A stretch of 64,000 nucleotides of DNA. Origin: Streptomyces cyaneus. Lineage in GTDB: Bacteria; Actinomycetota; Actinomycetes; Streptomycetales; Streptomycetaceae. The notes below the pieces were generated by a model. That model saw only the letters and a program-made list of their open reading frames with translations. It was not told the origin of the DNA and ran no database searches. Below are positions 41,934 to 50,419 of the stretch, in pieces. The stretch spans positions 1-64,000 of the forward strand of contig NZ_RQJW01000019.1 of assembly GCF_004028635.1 (NCBI RefSeq), in the 5' to 3' direction. The position numbers and the translations under genes are program-made. The stretch's first letter is position 1, and every line of letters starts with the position of its first letter.

Positions 41934-42719
41934 TACCGCTTCCTGTTGTCCCGGCAGTGGGTGATCCTCACGCTGGTCGCCCTCGTCCTCATCCCCACGA
42001 TGATCAGGCTGGGCATCTGGCAGATGCACCGCTACGAGGAGCGCTCCGCCCGGAACCAGCTGGTCGCCGACGCGCTGGGCGCGAAGCCGGTACCCGTGGA
42101 GAAGCTGACCTCCCCGGGGCACACGGTCACCACCAAGGAGCGGTACCGCAGCGTGACGGCCGTGGGCCACTTCGACGCCGACCGGGAGGTCGTCGTCAGG
42201 CGGCGCGTCAACGCCGACGAAGAGGTCGGCTTCCATGTGCTCACCCCCTTCGTCCTGACGGACGGCAAGGTGGTGCTGGTCAACCGCGGCTGGATCCCCG
42301 CCGACGGTCCCAGCCAGACGGCCTTCCCCAAGATCCCGGCGCCGCCGAGCGGGCGTGTCACCGTCACCGGGCGACTGATGCCCGACGAGACGACCGAGGC
42401 CAGCGGCATCAAGAACCTCAAGGGGCTTCCCGACCGGCAGGTCATGCTGATCAGCAGCGAGCAGGAGGCGGGGCGCCTCGATGCGCGGGTGCTCGGCGGG
42501 TACCTGGTGCAGACGGCGCCCGAGCCGAAGGGTGACACGCCGGAGCTGATCGGGAAGCCGGGCGAGGAGAACGCCCCGCTGAACTATGCGTACGCCCTTC
42601 AGTGGTGGCTGTTCGCAGCGGGCGTTCCCATCGGGTGGGTGATCCTGGCTCGCCGGGAGGCTCGTGACCGGGCGGCGAACCAGGAGAAGGCGGTGGAGGC
42701 GGAGCCGGTGGGTGTGTAG
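41931..42719 (+). CDS. SURF1-family cytochrome oxidase assembly protein
   Basis: A 262-residue membrane protein that assists haem a3/Cu_B-type cytochrome c oxidase assembly. The N-terminal helix WVILTLVALVLIPTMIRLGI is followed by the conserved GIWQMHRYEER, a periplasmic domain (YRSVTAVGHFDADREVVVRR, VLVNRGWIPA), and the C-terminal helix LNYAYALQWWLFAAGVPIGW. Start GTG 41931; TTG 41916 in the hairpin loop is an unlikely alternative. There is no ribosome site; a perfect hairpin covers the start. Confidence 0.93.
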   Translation: MYRFLLSRQWVILTLVALVLIPTMIRLGIWQMHRYEERSARNQLVADALGAKPVPVEKLTSPGHTVTTKERYRSVTAVGHFDADREVVVRRRVNADEEVGFHVLTPFVLTDGKVVLVNRGWIPADGPSQTAFPKIPAPPSGRVTVTGRLMPDETTEASGIKNLKGLPDRQVMLISSEQEAGRLDARVLGGYLVQTAPEPKGDTPELIGKPGEENAPLNYAYALQWWLFAAGVPIGWVILARREARDRAANQEKAVEAEPVGV

Positions 42720-42772
42720 GGTCCGCCCACTCGCCATGTGTGGCTAGTACGTCCGGCGACTGCGGGTTGTTG

Positions 42773-42828
42773 GGGGCTGGTCGCGCCCACGCGGCGGAGC
42801 CGCATATTGGGCACAGCCCCGCGCCCCT
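42773..42828 (+). repeat. dispersed intergenic repeat, copy D
   Basis: Fourth copy (GGTCGCGCCCACGCGGCGG ... CAGCCCCGCGCCCCT). It differs from the others at ATTGGGCACAG, in place of ATCGATACAG. It lies between convergent SURF1 and the cstA-associated small gene. Confidence 0.88.
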
Positions 42829-42852
42829 TGGGTGGGTCCACTGAGCCGGCAC

Positions 42853-42960
42853 TCAGCAGCAACGCCCCTGCCGGTGCTCCTCCCGGTGCAGCAGGCTCAG
42901 CACCTGCATCAGTTCCCGTACGTACCACCGCACCGCCCGCACCCAGCGCACCGCCCTCAC
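42853..42960 (-). CDS. miniature YbdD/YjiX-like protein (35 aa) downstream of cstA
   Basis: A 35-residue frame starting at GTG 42960, which overlaps the cstA stop (GTGA), and ending in RQGRCC. YbdD/YjiX (Sel_put) proteins follow cstA in many bacteria, are normally 60-70 residues, and keep WYxREL near the start and RCC at the end. This one retains VRWYVRELM and GRCC but lacks about 30 central residues, as if deleted internally in frame. Translation is supported by the stop/start overlap. The TGA after CC is an ordinary stop. It is below usual ORF cut-offs and is probably unannotated. Confidence 0.65.
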   Translation of the reverse strand: MRAVRWVRAVRWYVRELMQVLSLLHREEHRQGRCC

Positions 42961-45110
42961 GACCGCGCCCCCACCAGCGGCTCACCCGCCTGCTCGGGCA
43001 CGTCGATGCGGGACTCGACGTACGGTGCCTCGGTGGTCGGCAGTGAGCCGGGACGGCGTATCGACCGGACGCACACCACCGCCGCGTTGACGATCACGAC
43101 TGCGACCAGCAGCAGGAACAGCGCGATCAGTACGCCGTCGACGGTGGAGTTGGTGACCACGGTGTGCATGTCGTCGAGGGTCTTGGCGGGCGGCAGGACC
43201 TGGCCGTTGTCGATGCCGTCGGCGTACTTGGCGCGCTGGGCGAAGAAGCCGATCTTGGGGTCGTCGGAGAAGATCTTCTGCCAACCCGCGGTGAAGGTGA
43301 TCGCGACGACCCAGGCGAGCGGGACGCCGGTGACCCAGGCCCAGCGCAGCCGGCCGGACTTGATCAGGACCGTGGTGCAGACGGTCAGCGCCACGGCTGC
43401 CAGGAGCTGGTTGGCGATGCCGAAGAGCGGGAAGAGCTGGTTGATTCCGCCCAGCGGGTCGGTGGCGCCGGTGTAGAGGAAGTAGCCCCAGGCCGCCACG
43501 ACGAGGCCGCTGCACAGCCAGATGCCCGGCTTCCAGTTGACCCGGCCGATCGGCTTCCACACATTGCCGAGCATGTCCTGGAGCATGAAGCGCCCGACGC
43601 GGGTGCCCGCGTCGACCGTGGTCAGGATGAACAGCGCCTCGAACATGATCGCGAAGTGGTACCAGAAGGCCTTCATCGCGGTGCCGCCGAAGACGCCGGA
43701 GAAGATCTCCGACATGCCGACGGCGAGGGTCGGGGCGCCGCCGGAACGGGCGATCAGCGTCTGCTCCTCGACGGCCTTGGCCGCCTGGGTCAGCTGGTCG
43801 GGGGTGATCGTGAAGCCGAGGCCCGCCACGGCCTGGGACGCCGACTCGGCCGTCGTACCGAGGAGGCCGGCGGGGGCGTTCATGGCGTAGTACAGGCCCG
43901 GCTCCAGGGTCGCCGCCGCGATCAGCGCCATGATCGCGACGAATGACTCCATCAGCATCGCGCCGTATCCGATCAGCCGGACCTGGGACTCCTTCTGGAT
44001 CAGCTTCGGAGTCGTACCGGACGCGACCAGCGCGTGGAAGCCGGACAGTGCGCCGCACGCGATGGTGATGAACAGGAAGGGGAAGAGGGAGCCGGCGAAG
44101 ACCGGACCCGCGCCGGTCGAGGCGAAGTCGCTCACCGCGTCCGCGCGCAGCACGGGGGCGGCGACCACGACACCCACAGCGAGCAGGGCGATCGTGCCGA
44201 TCTTCATGAACGTGGAGAGGTAGTCGCGCGGGGCGAGCAGCATCCACACCGGGAGTACGGAGGCGACGAAGCCGTAGCCGACGAGGCACAGGACGAGGGT
44301 GGTCGGGCTGAGGGTGAAGGCGCCGGCCAGCGAGGACTCCTGGATCCAGCTGCCGCCGACGATCGCGAGCAGCAGCAGCGCCACGCCGATGAGGCTGGTC
44401 TCGACGACCCGGCCCGGGCGGATGCGGTGCAGCCAGAAGCCCATGAACAGGGCGATGGGGATGGTCATGGCCACGGAGAAGGTGCCCCACGGCGAGTGGG
44501 CGAGGGCGTTGACCACGACCAGGGCCAGCACACCCAGCAGGATGATCATGATCGCGAATACGGCGACCAGCGCGGCCGCGCCGCCCACCCGGCCGATCTC
44601 CTCGCGGGCCATCTGCCCCAGCGACTTGCCGTCCCGCCGCATGGACAGGAACAGCACGACCATGTCCTGCACCGCCCCGGCGAAGATGACCCCGGCGACG
44701 ATCCAGAGCGTGCCGGGCAGATAGCCCATCTGGGCCGCGAGCACGGGACCGACCAGCGGCCCTGCGCCCGCGATGGCGGCGAAGTGGTGGCCGAGGAGCA
44801 CCCGGCGGTCGGTGGGCTGGAAGTCGACGCCGTCCTCCAGTCGCTCGGCAGGGGTGGCCCGGCGGTCGTCCGGCTTCAGTACGCGGCGGGCGACGAAGCG
44901 GGAGTAGAAGCGGTAGGCGATGGCGTACGAGCCGAGCGCGGCGACCACCAGCCAGACCGCGGAGATCTCCTCGCCTCGGGCCAACGCGAGGACACCCCAG
45001 GCGACGGCGCCGAGGAGGGAGACGGTGGTCCAGAGGAGGATCGACCGAGGGGACATTGCGCGCTTTTCGGGCACTCGACGGCCGTTTTCGGGCAGGGCTG
45101 ATGTGGGCAT
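42957..45110 (-). CDS. cstA: carbon starvation protein CstA family (pyruvate/peptide transporter)
   Basis: A 717-residue inner-membrane transporter with about 16 helices. CstA features: GHHFAAIAGAGPLVGPVLAA, YLPGTLWIVAGVIFAGAVQD, FHALVASGTTPKLI and the C-terminal NQLLAAVALTVCTTVLIKSG. Family members take up pyruvate or peptides during carbon limitation. The ATG at 45110 is fixed by AAGGAG six bases upstream; the longer in-frame opening crosses the divergent promoter. Followed by the YbdD-like mini gene with overlapping codons. Divergent from a second symporter gene. Confidence 0.95.
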   Translation of the reverse strand: MPTSALPENGRRVPEKRAMSPRSILLWTTVSLLGAVAWGVLALARGEEISAVWLVVAALGSYAIAYRFYSRFVARRVLKPDDRRATPAERLEDGVDFQPTDRRVLLGHHFAAIAGAGPLVGPVLAAQMGYLPGTLWIVAGVIFAGAVQDMVVLFLSMRRDGKSLGQMAREEIGRVGGAAALVAVFAIMIILLGVLALVVVNALAHSPWGTFSVAMTIPIALFMGFWLHRIRPGRVVETSLIGVALLLLAIVGGSWIQESSLAGAFTLSPTTLVLCLVGYGFVASVLPVWMLLAPRDYLSTFMKIGTIALLAVGVVVAAPVLRADAVSDFASTGAGPVFAGSLFPFLFITIACGALSGFHALVASGTTPKLIQKESQVRLIGYGAMLMESFVAIMALIAAATLEPGLYYAMNAPAGLLGTTAESASQAVAGLGFTITPDQLTQAAKAVEEQTLIARSGGAPTLAVGMSEIFSGVFGGTAMKAFWYHFAIMFEALFILTTVDAGTRVGRFMLQDMLGNVWKPIGRVNWKPGIWLCSGLVVAAWGYFLYTGATDPLGGINQLFPLFGIANQLLAAVALTVCTTVLIKSGRLRWAWVTGVPLAWVVAITFTAGWQKIFSDDPKIGFFAQRAKYADGIDNGQVLPPAKTLDDMHTVVTNSTVDGVLIALFLLLVAVVIVNAAVVCVRSIRRPGSLPTTEAPYVESRIDVPEQAGEPLVGARS

Positions 45111-45340
45111 GGCGGCTCCTTGAAAGGGCGAGTCAGAGGTGACTCGGCAGATCGACAGGCGGCTGGGACAGGAGCTCCCTCCCGCTCGCTGTCGGTCTGT
45201 GCAAGAGTTGCCCACCCCCTCGGACCGGTTGACAGCGAATTTCAAGGAAATTTCCCGCCGGTTTTCTGTCCTCCGTATCGGCCGCTCGCGCAACTTACGC
45301 GTAGGTCCCAAGGGCACAGGCACACCAAGGACGGTGACCC
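45111..45340. promoter_or_regulatory. divergent region between cstA and symporter-sigma operon
   Basis: Contains a consensus TTGACA at 45229-45234 and, overlapping the expected spacer, the perfect dyad AATTTC-AAG-GAAATT (45238-45252). This A/T-rich palindrome stands out in a GC-rich background and may bind a repressor acting on either gene. No coding sequence is seen. Confidence 0.45.
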
Positions 45341-46879
45341 ATGGCCGATGGCGCCATGACCGCGACGTTCCTCGCCGTGATCGGCGGGGCGTCGCTGCTC
45401 GCCGTGACCGCGCGGCGCCTGCACCCCAGCGACCGGCTGCCCTCCCTGGAGGGCTGGGCACTGGCCGACCGCAGCCTCGGCCCGGTGTGGACCTGGCTGC
45501 TGCTCGGCGGCACGATCTTCACCGCGTACACCTTCGCCGCCATACCGGGCCTGGCGTACGGCAACGGCGCCCCCGCCTTCTTCGCGGTGCCGTACACGGT
45601 GATCATCTGCCCGATCGCCTTCGTGCTGCTGAGCCGCCTGTGGACCGTGGCCCGCCGGCACGGCTACGTCACCGCGGCCGACTTCGTGCGCGGCCGGTAC
45701 GGCTCGGCCCCGCTGGCCCTGGTGGTCGCGCTGACCGGGATCCTCGCGACCATGCCGTATCTCGCGCTGCAACTGCTCGGCATACGGGCGGTGCTGACGG
45801 CCGGGGGCGTGTATCCGCGGGGTGCGGCCGGTGATCTGGTGATGGTGGGCCTGTTCGCGGGGCTGGCCGTCGCCACCTACCGGCACGGGCTGCGCGCCCC
45901 CACCGTCATCTCCGCGCTCAAGGCCGTGGCCGTCTTCGTCTCGCTGACCGCGGTGACCTGGCTGGTCCTCGACCGGCTGAGCGGCCCGGGGGCCGTCTTC
46001 GACGGTGCGGCCGAACGCATCGGCGGCCCGGCGCTGCTCCTGACCCCCGAGCAGCAGCCCGCCTACGCCACCCTCGCCCTCGGCTCCGCGCTCGCCCTGC
46101 TGATGTACCCGCACGTACTCACCGCCGGCTTCGCCGCCGACGGCCCGCGGACGCTGCGCAAGGTGTCCGTGGCGCTGCCCGCCTGGACCGGCCTGCTCGC
46201 CCTCTTCGGCTTCCTGGGCATCGCGGCCCTCGCGACCGGCGTCCGCGCCCCGGCGGGCGGCGCCGAGGCCGCCGTACCGATGCTGGTCGACCGGCTGATG
46301 CCGGCGCCGCTGGCCGGGCTGGTGTTCGGGGCGATCACCGTGGGGGCGCTGGTCCCCGCGGCGGTGATGTCGATCGCGGCCGCCACGAGCTTCGTACGCA
46401 ATGTGTACGTCGAGTACGTCCATCCGACGGCCACGCCCAAGCGGCAGGTGCGCATCGCCAAGGCGGTGTCGCTGACCGCCAAGGTGGGCGCGGTGGCGTT
46501 CGTGTTCGGGCTGCGCGACCAGGACGCCATCAACCTCCAACTCCTCGGCGGGGTCTGGATCCTGCAGATCTTCCCGGCCGTCGCGATCGGGCTGTTCACC
46601 GGGCGGCTGCATCCGCGGGCGCTGCTCGCCGGGTGGGGCGTGGGCATGGTGGCGGGGACCTACATGGTCGTACGGGAGGGGTTCTCCTCGATCGTGCCCC
46701 TCGGCTCCGGGCCGGAGATCTACGCCGGGCTCGCCGCCCTGTTCCTCAACCTGACCGTCGCCGTGGCCGGGACCGCGGTGCTCGAACGCTTCGGCGTCCC
46801 GCGCGGCGCCGACGTCACCGATCTGCCGTCGCGCCTGAGCGTCAGGCGGCGCCCCGAGACGGGAGCGAACAACCCGTGA
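45341..46879 (+). CDS. sodium:solute symporter family protein
   Basis: A 512-residue SSS transporter with about 13 helices; motifs DRSLGPVWTWLLLGGTIFTA, RHGYVTAADFVRGRYGS and ATMPYLALQLLGI are typical of actinobacterial monocarboxylate-type members. ATG at 45341 follows CCAAGGACGG. Its stop overlaps the start of a sigma-factor gene (GTGA), an unusual pairing. With cstA divergent, the locus holds two carbon-uptake systems back to back. Substrate unknown, perhaps a short organic acid. Confidence 0.92.
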   Translation: MADGAMTATFLAVIGGASLLAVTARRLHPSDRLPSLEGWALADRSLGPVWTWLLLGGTIFTAYTFAAIPGLAYGNGAPAFFAVPYTVIICPIAFVLLSRLWTVARRHGYVTAADFVRGRYGSAPLALVVALTGILATMPYLALQLLGIRAVLTAGGVYPRGAAGDLVMVGLFAGLAVATYRHGLRAPTVISALKAVAVFVSLTAVTWLVLDRLSGPGAVFDGAAERIGGPALLLTPEQQPAYATLALGSALALLMYPHVLTAGFAADGPRTLRKVSVALPAWTGLLALFGFLGIAALATGVRAPAGGAEAAVPMLVDRLMPAPLAGLVFGAITVGALVPAAVMSIAAATSFVRNVYVEYVHPTATPKRQVRIAKAVSLTAKVGAVAFVFGLRDQDAINLQLLGGVWILQIFPAVAIGLFTGRLHPRALLAGWGVGMVAGTYMVVREGFSSIVPLGSGPEIYAGLAALFLNLTVAVAGTAVLERFGVPRGADVTDLPSRLSVRRRPETGANNP

Positions 46880-47448
46880 GACAGCACCTGAGACGCGAGA
46901 CCGGCGCTGCCGCCCTCCCGGCCGTGCCCCTCGCTCCCGCGGCGAGCGACCCGGCCGACCTGGAGCGCGAGGCCGGCCTTGCCCGCCTGTTCGAGCTGCA
47001 CTACTCCTCGATGCTGCGCCTCGCCGTCCTGCTCGGGGCCGACGATCCGGAGAACGTGGTGGCGGAGGCCTACTACCAGATCTACCGGAAGTGGCGGCGC
47101 CTGCGGGACACCGAGGCGGCGGAGGCGTATCTGCGCTCCACGGTGTGCAATCTGACGCGGATGCGGATACGGCACCTCCAAGTGGCCCGCAAGCATGTCG
47201 AGAAGCCGGCCGACGAACTCGTCGCCTCCGCCGAGAGCACCGCGCTCCTGCGCGACGACCAGCGTGTGCTGATCGACGCGCTGCAGCAGCTGCCGGCCCG
47301 GCAGCGCGAGGCGCTGGTGCTGCGGCACTGGCTCGGACTGAAGGAGGGTGAGATCGCCGCGGCGATGGGGATCTCCTGCGGCTCCGTCAAGACCCATACG
47401 GCACGCGGCCTCGCCGCCCTGACCCAGGCGATGGAGGCCCGGCGATGA
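46876..47448 (+). CDS. SigE-family ECF-type RNA polymerase sigma factor
   Basis: A 190-residue sigma-70-family protein. Region 2 spans about 35-105 (LFELHYSSMLRLAVLLG ... YYQIYRKWRRLRD). Region 4 is at 130-185 with the helix-turn-helix ALQQLPARQREALVLRHWLG and GISCGSVKTHTARG. No region 1 or 3. The GTG at 46876 overlaps the symporter stop, and the gene's own stop overlaps the next membrane-protein start (ATGA). Both neighbours are therefore translationally coupled to it, and the downstream protein is a candidate anti-sigma factor. Confidence 0.92.
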   Translation: MRQHLRRETGAAALPAVPLAPAASDPADLEREAGLARLFELHYSSMLRLAVLLGADDPENVVAEAYYQIYRKWRRLRDTEAAEAYLRSTVCNLTRMRIRHLQVARKHVEKPADELVASAESTALLRDDQRVLIDALQQLPARQREALVLRHWLGLKEGEIAAAMGISCGSVKTHTARGLAALTQAMEARR

Positions 47449-47810
47449 CGTATCGAGATGCGACTCCGCCGCGTGGCACCGGTGCGGACCGCACCGAGCG
47501 GGAGCTGCGCGAGGCTCTCTCCGCGCTCGCCGACGGGGTGCAGGCGGCGCCCGACGCCTATCGCACGGCGCGCGGCGAGTGGCTGCGCCGGGAACGCCGA
47601 CGCCGGCTCGTCCTCGCCGTCCTCGTCGCGGTCGTCTTCGCCCTGGCCACGCTGATCGGGCTGTGGGTCCTCAACCAGGCCCCCGCGGATCCCGGCGTGA
47701 TCTTCTCCGGCACGGGGTCCCCGGCGGCCGTGTCAATCACCGGATCCCCGGCGGACGTATCACTCACCGGATCCCCGACGGGCGGGTCACTCCCCCGGCC
47801 TCACCCCTGA
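47445..47810 (+). CDS. single-pass membrane protein, candidate anti-sigma factor
   Basis: A 121-residue protein: acidic/basic cytosolic N-domain (about 1-50: TERELREALSALADGVQAAP), a basic RRERRRR flank, one membrane helix (LVLAVLVAVVFALATLIGLW), and a short extracytoplasmic tail made of the repeated unit ITGSPADVS / LTGSPTGGS (about 9 residues, three copies). No zinc motif (HxxxCxxC) of ZAS anti-sigmas is seen. Coupling to the sigma gene by ATGA suggests it holds the sigma factor at the membrane. This is inference from position and topology. Confidence 0.8.
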   Translation: MTYRDATPPRGTGADRTERELREALSALADGVQAAPDAYRTARGEWLRRERRRRLVLAVLVAVVFALATLIGLWVLNQAPADPGVIFSGTGSPAAVSITGSPADVSLTGSPTGGSLPRPHP

Positions 47811-47844
47811 TTGGCCCACCGCCCCTGGGGGAACCCGCATTTGC

Positions 47845-49632
47845 GTGCACCCGCGCATCGAGGACTACGCCCTCATCGGCGACGAGCAGACGGCCGCTCT
47901 GATCGGCAGGGACGGCTCCGTCGACTGGCTGTGTCTGCCCCGCTTCGACTCGGGAGCCTGCTTCGCCAAGCTCCTCGGCGACAGCGACAACGGCCACTGG
48001 CGCATCGCCCCCAAACACGCGAAAGGCCCCTGCACCCGCCGCGCCTACCGCCGCGACACCCTGGTGCTCGACACCGAGTGGGAGACCGATGAGGGCGCGA
48101 TCCGCGTCACCGACCTGATGCCCCAACGCGACCGCGCCCCCGACCTCGTGCGCATCGTGGAAGGCCTCAGCGGCCGCGTCACCGTGCGCAGCATTCTGCG
48201 GATCCGCTTCGACTACGGCTCGATCGTCCCCTGGGTGCGCAAGTCCGACGGGCACCGGGTGGCCGTCGCCGGCCCCGACTCGGTCTGGCTGCGCAGCGAA
48301 CCCCATGTGCACACCTGGGGCAAGGACTTCGGTACGCACTCGGAGTTCACGGTCGAGAAGGGCGAGAAGGTCGCGTTCGTCCTCACCTGGCACCCCTCGC
48401 ACGAGCGGCGCCCGCCGCTCGTAGACCCGTACAAGGCGTTGCACGTCAGCGTCCGGGACTGGCGCAAGTGGGTGGGGCGCTGCCACTACGACGGCCCGTA
48501 CCGGGACGCCGTCGTCCGCTCCCTGATCACCCTCAAGGCCCTCACCTACCGGCCGACCGGCGGTATCGTCGCCGCCGCCACCACCTCGCTCCCCGAGGAA
48601 CTGGGCGGTGTCCGCAACTGGGACTACCGCTACTGCTGGCTGCGCGACTCCACCCTCCTGCTGAACGTGGGGCTGTCAGCGGGCTATCGGGAGGAGGCCG
48701 AGGCATGGCGCAACTGGCTGGTGCGCGCGGTCGCGGGTGACCCTGCCGACCTGCAGATCATGTACGGGCTGGCGGGCGAGCGGCGGCTGCCCGAGTTCGA
48801 GGTGCCGTGGCTGTCCGGCTTCGCCGGCTCCGTTCCCGTACGCATCGGCAACGAGGCCGTGAAACAGCTGCAGTTGGACGTGTACGGCGAGGTCATGGAC
48901 ACCCTGGCACTGGCCCGGGAAGCGGGTCTGCCCATCAAGCCGCACATGTGGGCGATCCAGTCCTCCCTCATGGAGTGGCTGCGCACGGAGTGGCGGCAGC
49001 CGGACGAGGGTCTGTGGGAGGTGCGCGGCGGCCGCCGCCACTTCGTGCACTCGAAGGTGATGGTGTGGGTGGCCGCGGACCGCGCCGTGCGCACCCTGGA
49101 GAAGAACCCGAAGCTGAAGGGCGACCTCGACGGCTGGCGCGAGCTGCGCGACGAGGTGCACCGCGAGGTGTGCGACAAGGGCTACGACGCCGAGCGGAAC
49201 ACCTTCACCCAGTCCTACGGCTCCCGCGAACTCGATGCCGCCCTGCTGCTCATCCCGCGCGTCGGCTTCCTGCCGCCGGACGACCCGCGCGTCACCGGCA
49301 CCATCGACGCGATCCGCGCCGAGCTCAGCCATGACGGGTTCCTGCGCCGCTACAGCACCGACGGGACGGCCGTAGACGGGCTGCCGGGCGGCGAGGGCAC
49401 GTTCCTGGCGTGCTCGTTCTGGCTCGCGGAGGCGCTGCACATGACGGGTCGGACGGGCGAGGCACGCGAGCTGTTCGACCGGTTGGCGGGGCTCGCCAAC
49501 GACGTGGGCCTGCTGTCCGAGGAGTACGACCCGGTGACCGACCGCCAGCTCGGCAACTTCCCGCAGGCCTTCAGTCACATCGGCCTGGTGAACACCGCCC
49601 TCGCCCTGTTCGGGGGCGACGGGGCAGGATAG
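47845..49632 (+). CDS. glycoside hydrolase family 15 protein (trehalase/glucoamylase-like)
   Basis: A 595-residue cytosolic enzyme. The N-terminal beta-sandwich starts HPRIEDYALIGDEQTAALIG. The catalytic (alpha/alpha)6 barrel carries GGVRNWDYRYCWLRDST and the second acidic region near GLPGGEGTFLACSFWLAEAL. This subgroup includes mycobacterial GH15 trehalase; glucoamylase or glucodextranase activity is the alternative. GTG start at 47845, 34 bases after the candidate anti-sigma gene; GGGGGAA lies rather far upstream. It probably belongs to the same operon. Confidence 0.93.
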   Translation: MHPRIEDYALIGDEQTAALIGRDGSVDWLCLPRFDSGACFAKLLGDSDNGHWRIAPKHAKGPCTRRAYRRDTLVLDTEWETDEGAIRVTDLMPQRDRAPDLVRIVEGLSGRVTVRSILRIRFDYGSIVPWVRKSDGHRVAVAGPDSVWLRSEPHVHTWGKDFGTHSEFTVEKGEKVAFVLTWHPSHERRPPLVDPYKALHVSVRDWRKWVGRCHYDGPYRDAVVRSLITLKALTYRPTGGIVAAATTSLPEELGGVRNWDYRYCWLRDSTLLLNVGLSAGYREEAEAWRNWLVRAVAGDPADLQIMYGLAGERRLPEFEVPWLSGFAGSVPVRIGNEAVKQLQLDVYGEVMDTLALAREAGLPIKPHMWAIQSSLMEWLRTEWRQPDEGLWEVRGGRRHFVHSKVMVWVAADRAVRTLEKNPKLKGDLDGWRELRDEVHREVCDKGYDAERNTFTQSYGSRELDAALLLIPRVGFLPPDDPRVTGTIDAIRAELSHDGFLRRYSTDGTAVDGLPGGEGTFLACSFWLAEALHMTGRTGEARELFDRLAGLANDVGLLSEEYDPVTDRQLGNFPQAFSHIGLVNTALALFGGDGAG

Positions 49633-49637
49633 GGGCC

Positions 49638-50393
49638 ATGGATCTTGGACTGAAGGACCGGGTGTACGTCGTCACGGGGGCCACCCGTGGACTGGGCAAC
49701 GCGGCGGCGCGTGAGCTCGTGGCCGACGGGGCGAAGGTCGTCCTGACGGGCAGGGACAAGGAGCGAGTCGACGCCGCTGCGGCCGAACTGGGGCCGAACG
49801 CCCTCGGGCTGGCCGTCGACAACGCCGAGCCGGACGCGGCAGCACGGTTGATCGCTGCCGCGCGGGATGCGTTCGGGGGCTTCGACGGCATCCTCGTGAG
49901 CGTCGGCGGGCCGCCGGCCGGGTTCGTCGCCGACAACACGGACGAGCAGTGGCAGGCCGCGTTCGAGTCGGTGTTTCTGGGGGCGGTTCGGCTGGCGCGG
50001 GCGGCAGCGGCGGAACTGGACGCCGGCGGGGTCATCGGGTTCGTGCTGTCGGGCTCGGTGCATGAGCCGATTCCGGGGCTGACCATTTCGAATGGGCTGC
50101 GCCCCGGACTGGCCGGGTTCGCCAAGTCCCTTGCGGACGAATTGGGGCCGCGGGGAATTCGGGTCGTGGGGTTGCTGCCGTCCCGGATCGACACGGATCG
50201 CGTGCGCGAGCTGGACGGCCTGTCGGCGGATCCGGAGGCCACTCGGGCTGCCAACGAGGCGCGGATTCCGTTGCGGCGGTATGGGGCGCCGGAGGAGTTC
50301 GGGCGTGCGGCGGCGTTCTTGTTGTCTCCGGCCGCGTCATATCTGACGGGGATCATGCTGCCGGTGGACGGCGGGATGCGGCACGGGTTCTAG
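49638..50393 (+). CDS. SDR-family protein with atypical active site
   Basis: A 251-residue SDR fold with an intact cofactor loop (TGATRGLG) and the C-terminal TGIMLPVDGGMRHGF typical of FabG-like enzymes. The catalytic YxxxK is replaced by TISNGLRPGLAGFAK, as in a subgroup of FabG-like proteins that lack the classical Tyr/Lys pair. The NAG-type motif is also altered (VSVGGPPAG). ATG at 49638 follows AGGATAGGGG, five bases after the GH15 stop. It may have a different mechanism or be a non-enzymatic binding protein. Confidence 0.9.
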   Translation: MDLGLKDRVYVVTGATRGLGNAAARELVADGAKVVLTGRDKERVDAAAAELGPNALGLAVDNAEPDAAARLIAAARDAFGGFDGILVSVGGPPAGFVADNTDEQWQAAFESVFLGAVRLARAAAAELDAGGVIGFVLSGSVHEPIPGLTISNGLRPGLAGFAKSLADELGPRGIRVVGLLPSRIDTDRVRELDGLSADPEATRAANEARIPLRRYGAPEEFGRAAAFLLSPAASYLTGIMLPVDGGMRHGF

Positions 50394-50419
50394 CAGCCCG
50401 GGTTCCGGCAGCCCAGGTT

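Noticed and set aside
42853-42960. Reading the TGA after CC as selenocysteine in the YbdD-like gene
   Set aside because: The family ends naturally in RCC; no downstream coding continuation or SECIS-like element is apparent.
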